From an uncultured Clostridia bacterium (GTDB lineage: Bacteria; Bacillota; Clostridia; Oscillospirales; UBA644), in contig CAJGDF010000038.1 of the NCBI GenBank assembly GCA_904502105.1, positions 1 to 10,486 on the forward strand: a stretch of DNA of 10,486 nucleotides, written 5' to 3'. Below the pieces are notes generated by a model that had not been told where the DNA came from, did no database searches, and worked only from the letters and a program-made list of their open reading frames with translations. The translations under genes were made by a program, and so were the position numbers. This document shows positions 7,055 to 10,486 of this stretch, in pieces. Every line of letters begins with the position of its first letter. Positions within the stretch are counted from its first letter, which is position 1.

Positions 7055-7420
7055 AGAAATGATCCAACTGAAGAAAAGGATCGAGTTTTCGGTGAAAGAG
7101 GAAATGAGATCCGCAACGTATCTGTAAGACTTTTTATTTTGCCGATTCGCACACTTCCGGATCCGTAAAATACGGAAAAGCAATGAAGCTTGAGGCAGGA
7201 ACGGTTACGAAGAGTTTATACCGAAAATTCAGGAGATATATTAGAACGAATACCTATTCAGATCTGTCAAAAGATTGAGCGCCCGATTAGGCGACGGTCT
7301 TCCAAATGATTTGTAAGTCAAACCTTAGAATAAACTGAAAACAGTTAAGTAAGATATCAGGACAATAGGTTCCCTATTCGGTAAGCTAAAGGTAATTTAT
7401 TTCGGTCAAACAGATGGAAA

Positions 7421-7663
7421 ATTTAGTTGATATATATTTATAAACAAAAACAGAATATTTAATTTGATTGAGTAAGTTATTTTTACAATCATAAAAGTTA
7501 ACGACTTTAGTAATATTTATTACAGATAATTTTTAAGTTAATCAGACAAATAGAAATATAATAACAGTGTAAATAAATTTAGTCATTTTAAACCTCAGTT
7601 ATTAAAGTAATAAGGGTGTTGTTTACCTCCTTTCTTTTGTTATAAAAATTATAGAGTCATAAA
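7421..7663. other. AT-rich gene-free tail
   Basis: Markedly richer in A and T than the candidate RNA before it, with no supportable gene on either strand. It contains several weak AT hairpins: 7465-7469/7487-7491 extended by 7472-7475/7483-7486, 7510-7515/7518-7523, 7599-7604/7608-7613, and 7641-7645/7649-7653. At 7625-7635 the plus strand reads ACCTCCTTTCT, which matches the anti-Shine-Dalgarno 3' tail of 16S rRNA. It may be the 3' part of the upstream transcript or simply spacer. Confidence 0.4.
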
Positions 7664-7695
7664 AAAATCCCTCCGTTTTATTACGGAGGGATTTT
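7664..7695 (-). terminator. Strong terminator of the minus-strand permease gene, possibly bidirectional
   Basis: A 13-bp perfect stem (7664-7676 with 7683-7695) with a 6-nt loop, beginning 3 nt after the permease stop. On the minus strand it is followed by a run of T residues. On the plus strand the tail is weaker (ATTTTCATTT), but the stem could still stop the RNA transcript arriving from 6811. Confidence 0.9.
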
Positions 7696-7698
7696 CAT

Positions 7699-8847
7699 TT
7701 AAAAGATCAAACAAAATACAACCAAAACTGCAAGGAAAGCAAAATTGAACACTGTAAATTTCAAGATATAACTTCCTGCACATCCGGGATTATGGCTCAT
7801 ATATTCTCTGAAAGTTATCAAGCTTGCCAAAGATGCGATAAGTGTTCCGGTGCCGCCGATATTTACACCGACAAGAAGATCGGCATAATTTTCAGTGAAC
7901 TGAGAAAGAAGAACCGCCGACGGAACATTACTGATAACCTGACATGAAAGAACACTGAAAAGAAGCGTATTTTTAGAAAGCAAGAAAGAGAAAAGAGCGT
8001 TAACTTCGGGGATACGCGCCATATTTCCTGCAAAAATAAAGAAGAATACAAACGTTAAAAGCAAGGGATAGTCAACAGAACCGAGAGCTTTTCTGTCCAT
8101 AAACATAAGCGAAACAAGAATTATCGCCAAGCCGAGAAGATACGGAATAATGTTAAAAACGATTGCAATGGAAAGGACAAAAAGAACAATATAAACAGAT
8201 GTTCTGCTCGCAGGAAGACGGTTATCAACCTTTTCGGTAAGCTCTATCTTTTCTTTTTTTACAGATAAACAGCAGCCGAGAATCAGCACAGAAGCCACGA
8301 TAAAGGGCTTGAGCATTATAAGCATAAATTCCGCGGTAGGAATAGAGAAATTAGTGTAAAGATAGAGGTTTTGCGGGTTTCCGAACGGCGTCAACATACC
8401 GCCAAGGTTTGCCGCGATATTCTGCAAAATAAAAACGAAGGGCATATGTTTCTCGTTTCCCGTTGAAGAAAGAACGATATATCCAAGCGGGAGAAACGTA
8501 ATAAGAGCCATATCGTTTGCAATTAGCATCGAGCCGAAATAAGTTATAAAAACGATAGCGGTAACCGCAGCCCTGAGGTTGCCTGTCGCTTTAACAATAC
8601 GTTTTGCAATAGTTGTAAAAAACTTAATATTTTTAAGAGCACATATAACTGCAAGAGTGCAGAAAAGACATGTAAGCGTTTTAAAATCAAAATAAGAAAG
8701 ATATTCACTGTCCGGAGGGACGATAACGGATGTTACCGCAGCAGCAAGAGCCGCAATGGCAAGAACCGTATTATTCTTTATAAAACCGGCAGCAGCCGCA
8801 ATCAAGGATTGAAGTCCGTTTGACGGAGCACGACGAGTAATATTCAT
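7699..8847 (-). CDS. SLC13/ArsB (ion transporter superfamily) anion permease
   Basis: A polytopic inner-membrane transporter of 382 aa with about 10-11 hydrophobic segments. Two re-entrant-loop signatures typical of the CitMHS/ArsB/DASS group are present. TPFGNPQNL (153-161) follows ANDMALITFLPL (110-121) in the first half. NVPSAVLLS (307-315) and GVNIGGTGTLIASLASLI (327-344) occupy the equivalent places in the second half, as expected from the inverted-repeat fold. Such proteins move citrate, dicarboxylates, sulfate, arsenite or similar anions; the substrate cannot be read from the sequence. No arsR or arsA neighbour supports an arsenic role. The start is placed at 8847, not at the ATG at 8862, because GAAGGAG (8854-8860) lies 6 nt before it and the upstream ATG overlaps that SD. 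It has its own promoter and terminator, so it is probably monocistronic. Confidence 0.85.
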   Translation of the reverse strand: MNITRRAPSNGLQSLIAAAAGFIKNNTVLAIAALAAAVTSVIVPPDSEYLSYFDFKTLTCLFCTLAVICALKNIKFFTTIAKRIVKATGNLRAAVTAIVFITYFGSMLIANDMALITFLPLGYIVLSSTGNEKHMPFVFILQNIAANLGGMLTPFGNPQNLYLYTNFSIPTAEFMLIMLKPFIVASVLILGCCLSVKKEKIELTEKVDNRLPASRTSVYIVLFVLSIAIVFNIIPYLLGLAIILVSLMFMDRKALGSVDYPLLLTFVFFFIFAGNMARIPEVNALFSFLLSKNTLLFSVLSCQVISNVPSAVLLSQFTENYADLLVGVNIGGTGTLIASLASLITFREYMSHNPGCAGSYILKFTVFNFAFLAVLVVFCLIF

Positions 8848-8882
8848 AAAAATCTCCTTCATAAATTTTCGCGTACCGCAAA

Positions 8883-8911
8883 ATTATATCTTATTTACGC
8901 TCAAAAATCAA
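8883..8911 (-). promoter_or_regulatory. Promoter of the SLC13/ArsB-type permease
   Basis: On the minus strand a -35 box TTGATT (8911-8906), a 17-bp spacer and a perfect -10 box TATAAT (8888-8883) lie about 36 nt before the chosen start codon. Confidence 0.7.
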
Positions 8912-8961
8912 TGAATAATTAATGAATATATGTTAACAATTTAAGTATTTTCCCATAGAAA

Positions 8962-8988
8962 TACCGCCCGAAGAATGTTCAGGCGGTA
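8962..8988 (-). terminator. Hairpin terminator after the glycoside-hydrolase-like gene
   Basis: Arms TACCGCC (8962-8968) and GGCGGTA (8982-8988) pair perfectly, and an inner 3-bp pairing is possible (8970-8972 with 8978-8980). The downstream T-tract on the minus strand is short and interrupted (TTTCTAT), so termination may be partial. It lies 32 nt after the stop at 9021. Confidence 0.6.
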
Positions 8989-9020
8989 CAATTTATAATA
9001 TTCTGTTGTTTTGAAAATGA

Positions 9021-10486
9021 TTATTCGTACATTTCAACGATCGGGCTTGCAAGAATACCAAGATCTCTCAAACGGTATTCATAACACCAGTTATCTCCGC
9101 CTTCATGCCAATGAGACGGACCGAACCATCTGCTGATGGGGCTTGCATTATGTACAGAACCGAAAGCGTTTGCTCTTGTTCCGAACAACTTATATGTAAT
9201 GGTATGAGTACCGGCACTGACTCTGCCGAGATTAAGTCTGTACGGATCAAATGCAACAACGCCCTTATCTTCTCCATCAAGGAATACTCGAACGAGCGCA
9301 CCCTGATATTCTGAGATCTTAACCTCAAGCTCACAGTCGGGTGTTTCGATCTGCTCGGTATATTCGATATTACCGGAATAGAATGAAAGGTTCTGATTTA
9401 CAACAGATGAATAACCGAGTTTTTCGGGAAGTGCTTTAATTGTTTTTTCACAACCGACAACATTTACACCGAACTGACCGAGAATATAGCACCATTCCAC
9501 TTTTGTTCTTACACCGATAGGCGTTCTGATAAGAAGAATATTTTCGCCTTTAACGATCTTCGGAAGAGCTATTTTTTCGATACATTCATCAACAAAATAG
9601 CCATATGTTTCTTTACCTGCTTTAACACCGTTAAGAATAACATCGCAAAGAGGCGCATTTTCGATTGCAAGATAAGCGCCATCATAATCGATCTCCGAAT
9701 CAAATACAACACGCAGATCAACGTAATGAGACAGTACCTCGTGGGGTTCTACCCAGGGCTGAGCACCTGTGTATGCGGGAATACCTGCTTTTTCGGTTGC
9801 TTTAACACAAACCTTGAGAATTTCCTCATTTTCCTCCCATGCTTCATCAGAAAGAAGATCTTTTGAGTCAACACGCCATTCTGCAGCATCGATAAGGAAC
9901 GCATTGGGTTCGGAAAGAGTATAATTTACAGGTTTCTTGCAATAATGAGTTTTAACAAGCTTCTTTTCTTCGGGTTTAACGTATGCAACAGTAGAATCAT
10001 AAGGAATAAGCTTCAAAAGAAGGCTGTCATATGCATAAAGAGATTTATTTACGATAGTATAACCCTTTTCAACAGTATAATCCGCAACTTCAACAGTACC
10101 GAGAATAGTATCATAGATCATCGGAGTAAATTCACCCTTGATCTTGATCTTACATCTTTTAGCCTGATGATACTGACCGGTATAATTTTCAACAGCTTTA
10201 CCGTTACAAATAAAGAGCCAGCTGCAATCATTATCCTTGCGGTAGTTGTAGATATGTTTATCTGAAATATTACCGCTTGATTCACGAATTTCAACGGATC
10301 TGAATTTTTCGAGAGCACCCACGAGAGAATCTCTTGAAATAGCAACATTTACGGATTTTTCAAAAAGTGCTGAAACGGCATCAGATTCAACAGCATCTAC
10401 ATATTTCGGACAATCACCCATGAAAACAACTGTACCGCCTGCTGCTCTGAATTTCTCAAGAATATCGAGAGTTGTTCTTCTCATGG
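9021..10486 (-). CDS. C-terminal part of a large glycoside-hydrolase-like protein (5'-truncated)
   Basis: 487 residues are visible after the first in-frame ATG at 10484. The frame is still open at the window edge, and that Met sits inside a conserved segment, so the true N-terminus and catalytic domain lie outside. Residues 1-60 (about EKFRAAGGTVVFMGDCPKY) resemble the Rossmann/glutaminase-like domain seen next to the barrel in GH42-type and related enzymes. Residues about 225-335 look like a GH2-type sugar-binding jelly roll (NGVKAGKETYGYFVDE, then KGENILLIRTPIG). The last ~100 residues form a second beta-rich domain ending in a Trp-rich signature (WFGPSHWHEGGDNW, 453-466) that I associate with large clostridial and Paenibacillus glycosyl hydrolases of uncertain family. 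The probable role is polysaccharide or glycoside breakdown. No signal peptide or anchor can be judged from this part. The weak terminator at 8962-8988 follows. Confidence 0.7.
   Translation of the reverse strand, partial: MRRTTLDILEKFRAAGGTVVFMGDCPKYVDAVESDAVSALFEKSVNVAISRDSLVGALEKFRSVEIRESSGNISDKHIYNYRKDNDCSWLFICNGKAVENYTGQYHQAKRCKIKIKGEFTPMIYDTILGTVEVADYTVEKGYTIVNKSLYAYDSLLLKLIPYDSTVAYVKPEEKKLVKTHYCKKPVNYTLSEPNAFLIDAAEWRVDSKDLLSDEAWEENEEILKVCVKATEKAGIPAYTGAQPWVEPHEVLSHYVDLRVVFDSEIDYDGAYLAIENAPLCDVILNGVKAGKETYGYFVDECIEKIALPKIVKGENILLIRTPIGVRTKVEWCYILGQFGVNVVGCEKTIKALPEKLGYSSVVNQNLSFYSGNIEYTEQIETPDCELEVKISEYQGALVRVFLDGEDKGVVAFDPYRLNLGRVSAGTHTITYKLFGTRANAFGSVHNASPISRWFGPSHWHEGGDNWCYEYRLRDLGILASPIVEMYE

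Larger units (their letters stand above)
6811..7420 (+). ncRNA. Candidate large structured noncoding RNA (3' end uncertain)
   Basis: About 600 nt behind a very strong promoter, with no convincing intact protein gene and a composition less AT-rich than the sequence after it. Visible pairings are 6864-6868 with 6895-6899 (5 bp), 6979-7000 with 7033-7054 (22 bp, two G.U), 7061-7065 with 7078-7082, 7162-7167 with 7171-7176 (6 bp), 7333-7337 with 7342-7346, and 7364-7369 with 7373-7378 (6 bp). The large-helix loop can also pair with 7200-7207. Size, promoter strength and free-standing position resemble the large ornate RNAs of Firmicutes (ROOL, OLE, GOLLD). I cannot recall their consensus well enough to assign one. 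It does not look like tmRNA, RNase P RNA or a riboswitch, and no gene follows on the same strand. The transcript may run on to the terminator at 7664-7695. The alternative is a decayed small protein gene with two frameshifts (see findings). Confidence 0.55.

Noticed and set aside
6929..7183. 84-codon minus-strand frame inside the candidate RNA
   Set aside because: It needs a TTG start with no SD, its composition is not protein-like, and no minus-strand promoter is visible nearby.
6811..7420. tmRNA, RNase P RNA, tRNA or a riboswitch
   Set aside because: There is a GGTTCGA at 6898-6904 but no acceptor stem, no CCA end and no tag reading frame ending in LAA. No RNase P core motif is present, and no same-strand gene follows to be controlled.
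7542..7586. 14-residue hydrophobic peptide on the minus strand with an SD-like GAGG
   Set aside because: It resembles a short type I toxin-like peptide, but it is very short, lies in AT-rich sequence and has no supported promoter. Chance is enough to explain it.
7699..8847. Specific arsenite efflux (arsB) assignment
   Set aside because: The fold and motifs fit the wider SLC13/CitMHS/ArsB group. No arsR, arsA, arsC or arsD lies nearby, so no substrate was named.
8848..8862. Upstream ATG start (8862) for the permease
   Set aside because: It overlaps the GAAGGAG that serves the ATG at 8847, has no SD of its own, and adds only five residues.
1..10486. Insertion sequences, CRISPR arrays, attachment sites
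   Set aside because: No transposase or integrase frame, no regularly spaced direct repeats and no tRNA-flanking duplication were seen.

Overview
The window looks like chromosome of an anaerobic, spore-forming gut-type Clostridia bacterium (Oscillospiraceae/Ruminococcaceae-like). The basis is an AT-leaning genome with strong Shine-Dalgarno sites, a YlbJ/SpoVV sporulation membrane protein, a Firmicutes-type HelD, and a carbohydrate-degrading protein. No IS element, CRISPR array, tRNA or rRNA was seen.

Layout. Positions 2-178 hold the lysine-rich 3' end of an unrecognised reading frame. An extended -10 promoter (156-184) then starts a forward block of four genes: metG (methionyl-tRNA synthetase, 236-2176), a ylbJ-like gene (2231-3211), pyrB (aspartate carbamoyltransferase, 3243-4328) and helD (RNA polymerase recycling helicase-like factor, 4415-6673). 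An intrinsic terminator lies between pyrB and helD, and a second one follows helD. The block mixes translation, sporulation, pyrimidine synthesis and transcription recycling. The genes look co-transcribed by position more than linked by pathway. The aspartate carbamoyltransferase carries a fused PyrI-type four-cysteine zinc domain but no nucleotide-binding regulatory domain.

The most interesting stretch is 6674-7663, about 1 kb with no convincing intact gene. It opens with an 8+8 bp palindrome and a near-perfect promoter (6776-6804) of the same design as the metG promoter. About 600 bases of mixed-composition, hairpin-rich sequence follow. These contain an uninterrupted 22-bp long-range helix (6979-7000 with 7033-7054), whose loop has an 8-nt perfect complement 170 nt downstream, and then an AT-rich tail. 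I read this as a large structured noncoding RNA of roughly 0.6-0.85 kb. A decayed small protein gene is the main alternative.

The right part is on the minus strand. It holds an SLC13/ArsB-type anion permease (7699-8847) with its own promoter and a strong terminator that converges on the RNA locus. Beyond it is the C-terminal 487 residues of a large glycoside-hydrolase-like protein (9021 to the window edge), whose N-terminus lies outside.
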